DNA from: Ophiostoma sp. CBS 140.51
Taxonomy: Eukaryota > Ascomycota > Sordariomycetes > Ophiostomatales > Ophiostomataceae
Direction: 5' to 3'
DNA length: 22,840 nt
NCBI GenBank assembly: GCA_029298735.1
Contig: JANSLP010000436.1
Coordinates: 1 to 22,840 of the forward strand
The notes below the pieces were generated by a model. The model was not told the origin of the DNA. It was given only the letters and a program-made list of their open reading frames with translations, and did no database searches. Positions 1-10,330 of this stretch are shown one piece after another; position 1 is the stretch's first letter, and each line of letters opens with the position of its first letter. A program made the position numbers and the translations under genes.

Positions 1-17
1 GGAATGTCACCGGCTGA

Positions 18-227
18 TCAAACCTCGCGGAAAATACGATTAGTAACGAAGGCCAGCGCACGCACGCTGCCTTGGAGAAGGTCCGCGCCGCCCGCGACGT
101 TCTCGAAACCATCGCTATTCCCGGCGTCGTCGACAAAGTTATCTTTAAAGCCGTATCACGGCCCGCCGAGCAAAGAAAGGCGCGCCAGCCGCGCCAACCT
201 TCACATGTTGAGCGCCCTGTGGCATGA
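18..227 (+). pseudogene. Possible 3' fragment of an unrecognised coding sequence
   Basis: This frame is open for 69 codons from just after a TGA at 15-17 to a TGA at 225-227. The same frame is also open between the window edge and that first TGA. It looks coding rather than random: it is more GC-rich than the sequence after 230, and it encodes a hydrophilic, helix-like stretch (for example HAALEKVRAARDVLETIAI) followed by a basic R/Q/P-rich tail. No start codon or domain is recognisable, so function is unknown. It could be the tail of a gene beginning left of the window, with the TGA either a lesion or inside an intron. The overlapping 133-codon ORF at 4-405 in another frame runs on into AT-richer sequence and looks less protein-like. 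Confidence 0.22.
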
Positions 228-3200
228 CAAGCAGTTCTATCAACGCTTTTCAAAGCTGAAAGACAGCGTGAGAACCGATGAGGTCAGGAAGAAAAGGAAA
301 CAGACTACCTCACTAATGCTGACATATCGACAACACCAGGCGCCTTCATTCTTGACGATTTTGTTTCGGTGCGATAACTACGTGGTCCAACCAAACTTTG
401 CATAGTATTGCAATGCCATGGCACACGACTAGTTCAAAGAATAGAACGTTGCAAGAAGAGAGCTCGCATTAATGGTGGCTAGCCGCTGGCTCATGCGGTA
501 CTTTAGTTTCAATGAGTTGCAGAAGGTGGATAACTCAACAATTCGAGTTGCCGGCACCATCTTCCTCCACGGAAGCCATGCCCACCACTAGGCATAAAAC
601 CAGAGCCATTTGCGAACTGGCCCGGAAAATGCGGTGTGGACCAACTCTGAGTTATAGATAACACATCACATTCCCTTGATCATGCAGGTGCTGTGGGCTC
701 TTTACAACAAGCAACAGGATGGGCTGTTCACAAGACCAGAGAATAGACCACCAAATTTTACTTTCATCACATCTTCGAATGCTCTGGTCGAACGAGGACC
801 AGCGACTGGATGGCCTGCCGTCAAGTTCACTGGAAAATGTTCAACTTTATCAACGAGCTCCTGTGTCGGACAGTTCCAGAAGCTGGGCAATATGGTGCAG
901 AGATACTTTGTTTCTCAATAACTGTTTCACGACAGCTGAAGCTCTGCAACAATGTCTACCTTGTGTGCAATAGAGATCCTTGGATAGCCGCATCTTGTAC
1001 ACAATAGAAACTGCACTTTGGCATACGTGCACGAAAAAAACCACGTTGACACAGGTTTGATCATTTATGGTTCCATCCTGATGAGGTGTTGGTCGACAAA
1101 ATGAAGGACACGGCTTCCCCCGAGATAGAGTACAGTCTTGTCCCTCGGAGACCTGGCCAACGACTTGCAATGTTCTGAAATTATTGAACGCCTACTTTCC
1201 CAAGTCATATCAAAATCTAACGCCTCCACAGTTCTTTGTTTCTCAGTGACAGTTGTCTCCCAGATACCAAGCTACCTTAGAGATGCATGCTGCTTTCAGT
1301 CGATTGATTGCTTGACCCCCATATGAGCCTTGCAACAACTGCCAAACATGTCGACAACAATGTGGCCAAACATCGATCCGCGCGCTGCAGTCTCACATTA
1401 GCCTCGATATCAGAGTTTTCTGTCGGAGGCCAGCTTTGTTTGAGACTGGGTGAGCAGTATCTCTTCAGTGCCGAAGATTTGCAATTATGAAAAAGTACTG
1501 CATATTTCTTCGATGAATTTCATGAGAAATTCTGGAACGGCTTCTGAATTTTTTATGTTGAAGAGTACTGGCACTGACATTTTTGCCTCGTTTCGGCATC
1601 TGGAAGACTCCACCACTGAAGGGTGTTTTGTCGCATGACATACATCACTCATACCTTTACAGTGACATAAACACCTCATCAAAACCGGAAATCCACCTAA
1701 ACAATGAGATGCCTGCATCAGCCACTTGGTGAAGAGGCTCACAAAAACGCGCTATGATAATTGCCGGCACCTTGTCAACAGAATTTTCCAAAAGCCTTTA
1801 CATCAATACCTTCAATCTAGTGGCAGTGACTGGTTTTAAATTACATGCAAATGACGCATGAGCACCAACTGTCTCTGTCAACAAGGAAGAAAAAAACCAA
1901 ATACACGTCGGTTTGGCAGCCGGACAAGTACTTGATAATAACTAGATACTACCGAGGCCTAAACATGCTCTCCAGTAACAATATTGCTCAATCCGAGTAC
2001 CCGTTCGAGCAAAGCAGATCTGTCTAGTTACACTTGGCAGAAGCGAGTTATGGTCAAGCACTTACAGCACAAGTCAGGATTACTCGTCAACTTATCTGAC
2101 CATACGCCACCGGCGAGTTATATTATCAACTGCAGAGACAATCAATATCAATACCACCACGAGATACAACCAACAGGTCGCTGAACATAGGCTATCGGTG
2201 AGGAGGACAAGCAAGAAACTTCTGTGCACCACACTCTGCCAAGCCTATGTTCTTTAGAGCTGTTACTTCTGTGTCTGACTGGCAATACTCTGTCATTGAT
2301 CCTTTGATTATGTGTGAGGTACGGGATACGTGCAGGCTACATTAAATGTTGAAACACAACAGTGGCTTATTCACAGGCGGTTAATAGCCAATGTGTGCTC
2401 GTCCTGAAATTTCATCGAGCAGGGGGGGATATGTGAGACGTCGTCCAACATAGAAGTTTATCATGTGAGTGGCATGAAATGCCGAAGCAGACAAAGACTA
2501 TCTGCAAACCTCGTCCGGAAGTGATTTAAATTGACATAATCAACTCCACTGGACCGCGCAGCCGACACAACAACATCAGCAGTACGCCAGCTCACAACCG
2601 AATGGACGTCCTGATAATAGATACCACAGTATACATGACTCAAGTCGGAAGAGTGGTTAACAAGATGCGGTGCTTGTCCAGGCGACATGATGCAGAACGA
2701 AGCAAGGCTGCACCGAAATCTTCATCTTCCGTGTGACACATACCGAGTTCACAGAGGGAGATAGCGCGTCGAAGAAACCATATGTCTCCCCAACTTACAC
2801 CGGCAATGACAATGACATCTACATAACAACACTGCTGTCCCCGATGGCATTGAGTACTGCACTTACACGAAGTGCCGCGCTTATTCCGTTAACTTCACTG
2901 TACAGCTCGTTGATGAAGAACTTGCTCAAGCTCACTGATGTGTACGGCTGCGATACCAGGTGTTCTGGCAAATGGTTGATTTTACACATTCTTCCAACTT
3001 TCCGCATGTCGACTTCCAGTCACGGTTTCAAATAGGAGGAGGAGTATTGCTCTCGAAGCCTGACACATCATTCGTGCGACATTTGGGCTGGAAATTTCAT
3101 TCGGCATAATAAATGACTCTCTTCTGCTAACAAACAATCAATATCATTGCGCCCAAGCAGTCTACACTGGGAATGATGACACCCAAGCGCGCGTCAACAG

Positions 3201-4450
3201 ACTTACTTTTCACCATGGTCTTCCCCGCTTCCCCCGGCCGAAAATGCCATCGTGGGTGATGAGTCTCGGTATGATTAATAACCTCTCGTCTTCACCTTTA
3301 TCACCTGTCTTCAGGTTTTTTGGATCTACAGAGACAGCTATCACAATGTATGGTCAAACCAAGAAGTCCTCTTGGCGGAAGAAACGGCCGATCCGGCATC
3401 CAAACATGTACACAAGATGCTGCAACTTTCAAAGACACTACATTATACTCAACGGTTAACTCACGCAACGGCCGCTCACGGCCTACAATTGCAAAGCAGA
3501 GACCTTTTCTGGTCGTCCGATTAGCTGGATACGGCCGCAAGTATGGAACCCAAAGTTTTGACAAAAGGACAACGGCAGCTCAACAGCGAAGAACCAGAAT
3601 TCAAAACGATGCCATACTGTCCCTTGGACAACGGTATTACTTGGCTATCGGCTGCCAGACAAGTCTTATTTACACTTTATGAACAATTGACATTGTGGGA
3701 AGCTAGAGGAGCTGATGTGACCGGTCCAAGCCACCTCGCTTCTGGTGGATTGCTCATGGCATCAAAGTTACCCAACTGTCTCGATCGAGACGCAAGAGAC
3801 ACAGAAAGGGCATCAACATGCCGAATGCAGTCTCACCTTCGATGAAACTCGTGGTTTCACTACTAGCCTTCAGAAACTAGTCCCTGTACACACAGAACTT
3901 GATGTGTACATGTGTAGACTTCACGACAGCTGAGATTATGGTCCCCGGGTGTCAATAACTCTCTTTGTCTCACGTAATAATTATATAACGGATATCCACG
4001 AATCAACCGGTCACGTCTAACTTTCGTCAAAAGAGCAAAGCAAAGACAGACAAGATCCCATCAAACTACAGTCTTTCCCTAACATTTTTCATGCAACAGC
4101 TACACACATGACACAAAATAGTTTCACGGTCCCCTTGTAAGCCAAGCTACCAACTCCTCAGCCACAACCAGGTAAGCGGCACTGGTGTAGAGATTGTTTT
4201 GTCATCTTGGCTAATGAGGCGAGAAACGAATATTGGTCGACTCGAACTGCATGGAACCTCGTTGTGGTAAATAACAGATCCAGCATGGATCAGCGTTCTT
4301 CATCGTTTTTTTCGCGTTCTCTCCCCATTTGGGTCTTTCACTTGACGAGTTCTGGGTTTCCTCAGATGCCACAATTCAGAGGTTTGTTTTGCCAACGTCG
4401 ACATAATAGTTGGGATTCACATCCTTCCATGGGATAGTGGCACTTGAATT
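228..4450. other. Gene-poor spacer, no recognisable gene
   Basis: About 4.2 kb with stops in every frame. The only ORFs are short, many have non-ATG starts, and none shows a domain. The least unnatural is a 100-codon plus-strand frame at 3543-3845, which begins with ATG and is rich in leucine and charged residues; it has no recognised family and no convincing splice sites around it. CpA/TpG dinucleotides are not visibly depleted, so this does not read as a RIP-mutated transposon. No tRNA, 5S rRNA, long terminal repeat or tandem array was seen. Confidence 0.6.
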
Positions 4451-4484
4451 TCACCACCACCACAACCACCACCACCACCAGTGC

Positions 4485-4516
<32 letters not shown>

Positions 4517-4570
4517 TCACCGGCACCACCACCACCACAACCACAACCACTACCAGCCCACTACCACCAG
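4451..4570. repeat. Compound trinucleotide microsatellite (CAC/CAA and CAGCAA)
   Basis: CAC and CAA triplets dominate both ends of the tract. The centre holds five perfect CAGCAA units at 4485-4514. In one plus frame it encodes a His/Gln-rich run, and in others Thr/Ser/Asn- or Pro-rich runs. It ends about 15 bases before the ATG of the RING reading frame at 4586, so it may be that gene's 5' leader or a coding repeat of a longer, unrecognised upstream exon. Slippage-prone; length polymorphism between isolates would be expected. Confidence 0.93.
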
Positions 4571-4585
4571 CTTACCACCGCCGCC

Positions 4586-5008
4586 ATGCCCCCTCTGTCT
4601 ATTAGTAGCACCGCCGTCAGTGACGCGCAGCCCGAGTTGTCTTAGTCGAACATCCGGACGCAGCACTACCACGACATCCCCCGGCCCAAATTCGCCTGCC
4701 TGATCTGCTTCTGCAACATGTCCATTGTCGGCATCACCACCCGCGGCCTGCCGACGCACTGGGCGGGCCGCCTGGCGGGCGACGCCACAACCGACACCCT
4801 GCTGCCGGCAACTCTACGCCCTGCCGTGGTGTTTCCGTGCGCTCACTTGGTCTGCCAACCGTGTGCGCACGAGCTCTTCCGTACCGCCCGCCCCGCGCAG
4901 CCGCCTCGTTGCCCAGCCTGCCGCTTCCGCCTCGTCTTCGACGGCTGCGATCATCCCATCCGAGGCATCACGTTCGGTACGGTCGTCGCTGGTTACTCGG
5001 CAGGATAA
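4586..5008 (+). pseudogene. Small RING-finger protein ORF with one in-frame TAG
   Basis: From an ATG in a good context (preceded by CCGCCGCC) the frame is open for 140 codons apart from a TAG at 4643-4645 (codon 20). Past the stop it encodes a complete set of C3HC4 RING ligands: C38-x2-C41, C85-x-H87, C90-x2-C93 and C109-x2-C112, with an extra Cys at 43. RING domains bind two zinc ions and usually serve E3 ubiquitin ligases. The C41-C85 gap is slightly longer than the usual 9-39 residues, so this is a divergent RING. The segment is clearly GC-richer than its surroundings. The TAG could be a nonsense mutation (a CAG-to-TAG change would fit RIP-type CpA mutation) or an intron acceptor (CTTAG) not used as coding. 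Translation could also start at Met45 (4718), but that loses the first zinc pair. Substrate and family are unknown. Confidence 0.55.
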
Positions 5009-7970
5009 ACAATAGCGACATTTAGTGAGTCAAAATCCAATGTAGAGCACTTACTTAATCTAATTGAGCTCGATAAACGTGGAACAACTCATGAGAGCAC
5101 AAAAGATCAACAACCTGGGTCCCGCCACATGGTACCGACAGAACCTAGTTTCGATCATATTCTGTATATCGCACACGACGACTTAATCAGGCCGACACAC
5201 CTGCCGAACCAATTGGGTTATGACGGCGAGGTCGAATCCCCTTACAGCATATTAAACGGCCATATGAAATACAGAATGATTGCTGTGCTGTCATCGTTGG
5301 CTTCTACAGACGTTTAACAAAGCAGAGAGTCAATAAGTTGCTTTATCGAAGAACGCTAGAAAAGAAGAGGTCAGATATAAAATGTGATTGGCCGTGGTCA
5401 CAATATTCATTGTATTGTGACGAAAGCAGGATCAAGGCTCGATGCGCGCTTATCTCGTTTGTGGCTTTCACACCATTGGTCTGTCCCTATGCTCAGAAAT
5501 CCTCCGTATTGCATCATGTGGCAAAGATACATCCCATTCTACAACTGAGCCAGCCTATGAGGGTCCTGAGCGCGAAACGATCAGATTATAATTTAAAAAA
5601 ATCTCGAAAACCAACAAAATCAGGCCATTTTTTTGTAACTCAAGGCTCGAAATAAATATTAGCCTGTTTCGTTTCGTTAAGACGACGCTTCGTATGATCA
5701 CCTACGAAAAGGCCATATAATAGAGTCAAATATGGAAGATCAACCGGAACCCAACCAAGACGAAAATCCACGGGGCCAAAAAGCTATCTTGAGCACGATT
5801 ACTTATACTTACATGAACTCTAGGAAGTGGACAACAATTACTTCAAGTCGCAGTAGTCGTCAGGCCGGTCAGACATCATTTCAAGAAGAAATCTCCCGGT
5901 ACTTTAAGCACCGCCCAAAATCTTGTTAAATGGCCAAAGAAGACTCATGCGACATACGATAAACGGAAACTTCGTGGACTAAACAGGTTATCACTCCCGC
6001 GTTATGGCTCGCTTTACGCTTTGCCGTCCACCAACTTCGCAACCGAAGACATGTCGCATGCTACCTGACTGACAACATTTGGGGGAGAGTGAAACATTTA
6101 GCATCTCAAACCCCCCAAGGAATGTTTTGCCTTAGTCTTCAGATGACTGCAGAGCGCTCGGGTCCAGTCATACTCGAAGCATGCTTCCGCCGGCTGATAC
6201 AACGGCCCACTTTGGATCTGTGTTGTACCCAACTTAAATGAGATTGCACCACTGCAGCAATGTTTGCCGGACATCGTGTACAGAACAACTAGAATACGAA
6301 TTTTTACCTTATACGATACGAGCTCTACTAATCAACAACCTTGTCCTTGATAGTTGACGTACTACCGTCCGCAACTTTCTGGACAGGGGGAATGTCGGGA
6401 AGCTTCAAAAATAAAGTCTTCCACGTATTAAGAGTGAAGTCACGAAATTCACAAAATATTCATGTTGAAACGTTGCGGGGCGACTATGACAAAAATTTTT
6501 CCAGAGCTCGTGTTCGCATTGGCAACAGTGATACGTGCAGTGCTTTCACTCTTACACCTTCAAAGGGCTGTTTTTCAACGATCGATCTAGACAATAGACA
6601 GTATTGCTAGGAGCATTGACCATAACAACTTCGTGGTTTCTCGACATGCCTGCGCATGCGACGAATACCACATTTCCCTCTATTTAGACGGGCGAATGAG
6701 CTCGTGATTACATGGTTTGCCAAGCTAGCATAGAACGAGCTCCAAAAGAAGACCAAGAAGAAAAGTCAAAACACACAATCGTGGACATCCACATTAACAA
6801 CAATTGTATCTTCATTCCCTACATGCCGCATTGGCCAAGAGTCAATCCATACTTCCGGATACTAAATGTGGCGACAACGTTAAGCTTGGGAACAGTAATT
6901 CAAGATGCCTTGTTTAACAAATTATCGGGCTTGAACCGGACACTTCCCTAACTTAACAACACACTCGGAAGCAGAAGAACTGTTACCTCCACAGTCATTT
7001 CTGGCCTTATGCCAGGCGATCGCCTTTACAACCAGTGGGCTGCGTAACGCGACCAGTTCCTCGACGACGTTGAGTCGCTTGCGCATCGCGAAGGTCTTGC
7101 TGCCGTGCGCGTTCATCGGCGTTGTCAGCATCTTGATCCCACTCCTCCTTGAATCATTTCTTTGACGACACAGAGACTTGTTTTTATCTTTTATTTTGTT
7201 TTCCTTTGCTACACCGTGCGGTAAAGCACTTATTTCTGATCCGTGGCCAGGCCAGGTCCTAGCTTACTCTCGCGACTGAGGTGGTATAAATAAAAAGGTT
7301 CCGTCGCAGCGATATGATAGCTCTTGTCGAGACTTTCTCGGAGAGCAAGGAATATATACCTGTTACTCTTTCAATGGACACGTCTCAGACACAGAGATGC
7401 TATCAACCACGAGAGAAGTCTGACGCATGCCTTTTGTGTGTCTCAAGCACCTCGATGATGGACCTCTGTGGTACACGACACAAGTGCAAGCTTGCAACAA
7501 ATTTCATATTTTCACCTCTGATGAGTGTTCTTAAAGAAGTTCTCTCGACCGATCACCTTGCTATGAGTTACAGTTTAGACATAAAAGATCACAGCAAATG
7601 TTTAGTGCTGCTTCTGACGAGATGGGCGTCATTTGATTGTTTGACCACGTTTACTCGCTCGAACAAAGTTGCACGGAAGTAAGTTGACAACTACATATTC
7701 ATTGACTATCTGGATGTGAAGACATAATACTAGATATTTAAAAATACAAGTATATCTCGTCTGTAGATGAAAAGGCTCCTTAGAGGTACATGTCGCCTCT
7801 TCCGAAGGGACCCATTGCATCATCGATTGGGAGCTTCACGATTGTCGTCGCGCGAGTATGGCCTACACACACCTATGAGGATAATTGGCATACGCAAGTT
7901 ACGATGACGGTGCAGTACATTCTCTCATTCCATCTGCAGCCAGTGCGAGTAGGTTCAAAGAAACGTCCCA
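5009..7970. other. Gene-poor spacer with only weak ORFs
   Basis: No recognisable gene. Three ORFs are the least unconvincing. One at 5732-5929 (65 codons, ATG, hydrophilic) has an AT-rich TATA-like string immediately upstream, but too close to act as a TATA box. One at 7314-7682 (122 codons, ATG) has TATAAATA at 7285-7292, also only about 20 bases from the ATG. The third is a local GC-rich island at about 7000-7155, where two minus-strand frames are open, including 6922-7131. None shows a domain, signal peptide or clear intron structure. RIP-type dinucleotide bias is not apparent. Confidence 0.5.
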
Positions 7971-8003
7971 GTCACGTGACGTAAACAAATCTGGTTTGTT
8001 TAC
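7971..8003. promoter_or_regulatory. E-box palindrome abutting a paired forkhead-like inverted repeat
   Basis: A perfect 10-base palindrome GTCACGTGAC (7971-7980) contains the CACGTG E-box bound by bHLH factors of the Cbf1/Pho4/USF type. It is followed without a gap by a perfect inverted repeat: arms GTAAACAAA (7981-7989) and TTTGTTTAC (7995-8003) around a 5-base loop. Each arm contains the forkhead core GTAAACA. The junction also creates TGACGTAA, a CRE-like bZIP motif. Motif identities rest on known consensus sites; function is inferred and no obvious target gene lies next to it. Confidence 0.4.
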
Positions 8004-8348
8004 ATTGCCCCTTTTTGTTAGCTTGGTGACAAGAGACGCACAGCGAAGGTCCACGACCCTTAATGATCATAATTTCGTTTTCATACACCGTCCATGATGC
8101 CAACTCTTCAGTAATTGAAATTTTTAGCCCTCCCCAAATGGATAAAGCTTTTCAGCACTTTGCCCAATCCTTGAAGTTGAAAGTATTTGTCCGAAAATTA
8201 TAATTTAAATATGAACATCTATCTAGTATGGAGACTCTTTTGCCATACTCACCAAAACTCATGCTGGTGTTCCATGACCATCCATTGCTTTCTACCTTGT
8301 TCCATTTTTGAGGCAGGTTTCTTTCACGAAAATTGGCAAATGATTACA
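8004..8348. other. Spacer, nothing recognised
   Basis: AT-rich sequence with no ORF of note, lying between the palindrome cluster and the orphan promoter. It may be distal upstream sequence of that promoter. Confidence 0.6.
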
Positions 8349-8557
8349 TGACGTCGTGGGTCAAACGAACTGACGTTGCAACTGTTTGCTGCCATTCATC
8401 TATAAATACCCGCTACATCTACCGCGAAAAAGTATCTTGATGGAATCAGTCTGGCTTCCCTTCAGCTCTTTCTCCACTTCCAGTCACATAGTTCTCCAGA
8501 CATCACAGCTGACGGCCTCTCTATCCCAAGATGCATATCATCATCAGTCTTCTGTGA
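8349..8557 (+). promoter_or_regulatory. Orphan promoter and 5' leader of a possible truncated secreted-protein gene
   Basis: This stretch has the layout of a fungal pol II promoter. There are two CRE-like TGACGT motifs (about 8349 and 8371) and a TATA box TATAAATA at 8401-8408. A pyrimidine-rich leader follows, with the CTTTCTCC and CATCACA style usual before fungal start codons, then an ATG at 8531. The ORF reads MHIIISLL and ends at TGA 8555, which resembles the start of a signal peptide cut short. A GTGAGG or GTAAAA donor directly follows, so an intron is possible, but I could not find a continuing exon before or after the tRNA gene. Either a spliced gene is being missed, or only the head of a gene remains. 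Confidence 0.35.
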
Positions 8558-8692
8558 GGTAAAATTAGGCCCATATCGGACGCAGCCTCCCTCGCAGTGA
8601 CGACAAAAAAAAATGCGAATCCTCTCCAATTAATAAAAGGACGCGGACTAGCATAATACAACAATTAAAAGTTGCAATGACAAGAAAATACC

Positions 8693-8697
8693 AAAAA
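8693..8697 (-). terminator. Pol III oligo-T terminator of tRNA-Arg
   Basis: Five consecutive T on the minus strand, four bases past the discriminator base of the tRNA, in the usual position for RNA polymerase III termination. Confidence 0.85.
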
Positions 8698-8701
8698 GAA
8701 A

Positions 8702-8773
8702 CGATCCAGGCAGGGATCGAACCTGCAATCTCTTGGTTCGTAGCCAAGCGCCTTGCCATTTGGCCACTGGACC
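8702..8773 (-). tRNA. tRNA-Arg(ACG)
   Basis: The 72-nt cloverleaf folds fully without an intron. The acceptor stem GGTCCAG pairs with CTGGATC (one G-U pair). The D arm is closed by GCC/GGC, the anticodon stem is CTTGG/CCAAG with loop CTACGAA (anticodon ACG, reads CGU and, as inosine, CGC/CGA), and the T stem GCAGG/CCTGC carries loop TTCGATC; the discriminator base is G. The internal promoter boxes are present: A box TGGCCAAATGG and B box GGTTCGATCC. A TTTTT pol III terminator follows on the minus strand at 8693-8697. CCA is not encoded, as expected in eukaryotes. Confidence 0.96.
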
Positions 8774-9976
8774 CGCTATCTGTTGATGGACTCGACGGCT
8801 GAAATTAGTGCCGTTGAGAGGGAGTCCGCCATGTGTTGATCTGCTTCGATGTGTCGACAAAGCCCATACAAAAAACGGTGTTACTCCTAGCCATTTATGG
8901 TTCCCTCACTTCAAATTCTCAACGCATATTTAGGAGAGCCTTACAACACCGAAAATACCAGTCATGCTCTGGGTTGTCTTTGAATAGACACTTGTCTATC
9001 GGTTGTTTTATTCTTTAAGCATAGTCAATCTCACACTCACTGTTTGCCTTGCGTTAACAGTGCGCCAAGCATAAGACAACCCAGTTTCATGAAAAACAAT
9101 GATAGTCACCTCATGACATCTTTTGACGAGCTCTTACCCGAAGCCGCCAGCTCATAAAAAAGGGGCTTGCTACTCACGTCAGAGATACAATCTGTATCCC
9201 TTTTGCGGTTTGCAAAAATAGGGAGCATGCACAAGTTCAGCCGGCCATACCAAACCGGAAATTGTACATCAAAGGATATGTATGGTTAGGCTACGGCGAA
9301 CAAGGATAATGAGAAAGCCGACCTGAAGAAGAAATAGAGTGAAATTGATCACACTATGTCTGACATTCTCATCAGTCCCCGAGAAACACCATCGACACAA
9401 TGATGGACTGTGTCCAATTGAAGCAACAACAGCTTTGACTTCATCGCTACCCGTCTCTACTCACGCAAATATTTGATTCGTACATCTACATTTGTACGGA
9501 CAACAACCTCTTCCAATCGTGGAGGACAGCGCGTTGGCTGTTAAGCTAGGTCCTTTCGCGAGACAGAAGTTAGCAAGAGCCTGGCGTTTACTATCATGCG
9601 GGACCAAGAACGTGATACTGTGTCATTTTTCTGTTCTTGGAGTTCAAGTGAGTTTTTACGACGAGCAAATCTCACTTTAACTTGTCATAGACTCGATGAT
9701 CATGACCTGTTGTTTTGCTTTTCTTGGGCTTTTGTTAAAGTTACAAGTGACTGCCCACTCCGCGTGGAGAGAAACGTTCGCATGGTCCTTGACCTTCATT
9801 CTCTAGACAGGAATACACTTCAGGAATATACCCTTTATAGGCAATCCGGTTGTCCACCTTGTCGGGATTATCTGGCGAATTGCACACCGTCTACAAAGCA
9901 ATCCGCAACAATTCTAAACTTTGAGCTCGCTCCTCTCATCTCAGGCCGAGTACAGCCTTCGAAAAGGAGCCCCTCG
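8774..9976. other. Gene-poor spacer
   Basis: No recognisable gene. ORFs at 9492-9680 (62 codons) and 9596-10168 (190 codons) overlap in different frames. The first has a fairly protein-like middle; the longer one runs into the RIP-like block, where stops are sparse in that frame, and has no domain. A 12-base inverted repeat (CTGGGTTGTCTT at 8969-8980, its complement at 9073-9084) encloses a small hairpin with 7-base arms at 8984-8999. Nothing else stands out. Confidence 0.5.
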
Positions 9977-10330
9977 GGTAACCGCCGCCCGCGTCATTTA
10001 TATCTCCGACTCTTCTTTTTTACGGCCGCTTATAATACCTCCGCGCGCTATACGACTACGTACGATATTACGTCGTATCGTAAAGAGCCGGCGTATTACG
10101 CTACGTCCCGTACACCCGCCGGGCTAAGAGGGCCGCTCTCTCGTAAAGAGTATGAAGATATATATTAGTTAAGAATATTAATATATATTAGATGGGCGTT
10201 AATAGACGGCGATACAAAACGTACGAGGTAGGTTATTTTTTTTATACAAAGAAGAGAGGTGGTTACCGTATGAGGAACGGTTATTTTTTAATTATATATG
10301 ATATTATTTTTATACTATTTTTACGTTCGG
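9977..10330. repeat. RIP-like mutated relic, probably a short transposon remnant
   Basis: Dinucleotides change sharply here. In the 300 bases from 10021 to 10320 I counted about 50 TpA against 3 CpA and 5 TpG, while CpG stays common in the first half. This is what repeat-induced point mutation (C to T, mainly at CpA, on both strands) leaves in repeats of Pezizomycotina. A weak pair of inverted ends exists (GGTAACCGCC at 9977 and the complement of GGTAACCACC at 10258-10267), and TCGTAAAGAG occurs twice (10078 and 10141). No transposase or other coding remnant is recognisable, and no target-site duplication was seen. The element family is unknown. Confidence 0.6.

Noticed and set aside
4410..4703. 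97-codon His/Gln/Thr/Pro ORF
   Set aside because: It is mostly microsatellite translation, and downstream it overlaps the RING frame in a different phase; no evidence it is a gene.
7285..7682. TATAAATA followed by a 122-codon ORF as a gene
   Set aside because: The TATA-like string is only about 20 bases from the ATG, too close for pol II initiation, and the translation has no recognisable features.
8648..8860. 70- and 64-codon minus-strand ORFs across the tRNA
   Set aside because: They read through the tRNA-Arg gene; the cloverleaf explains the sequence.
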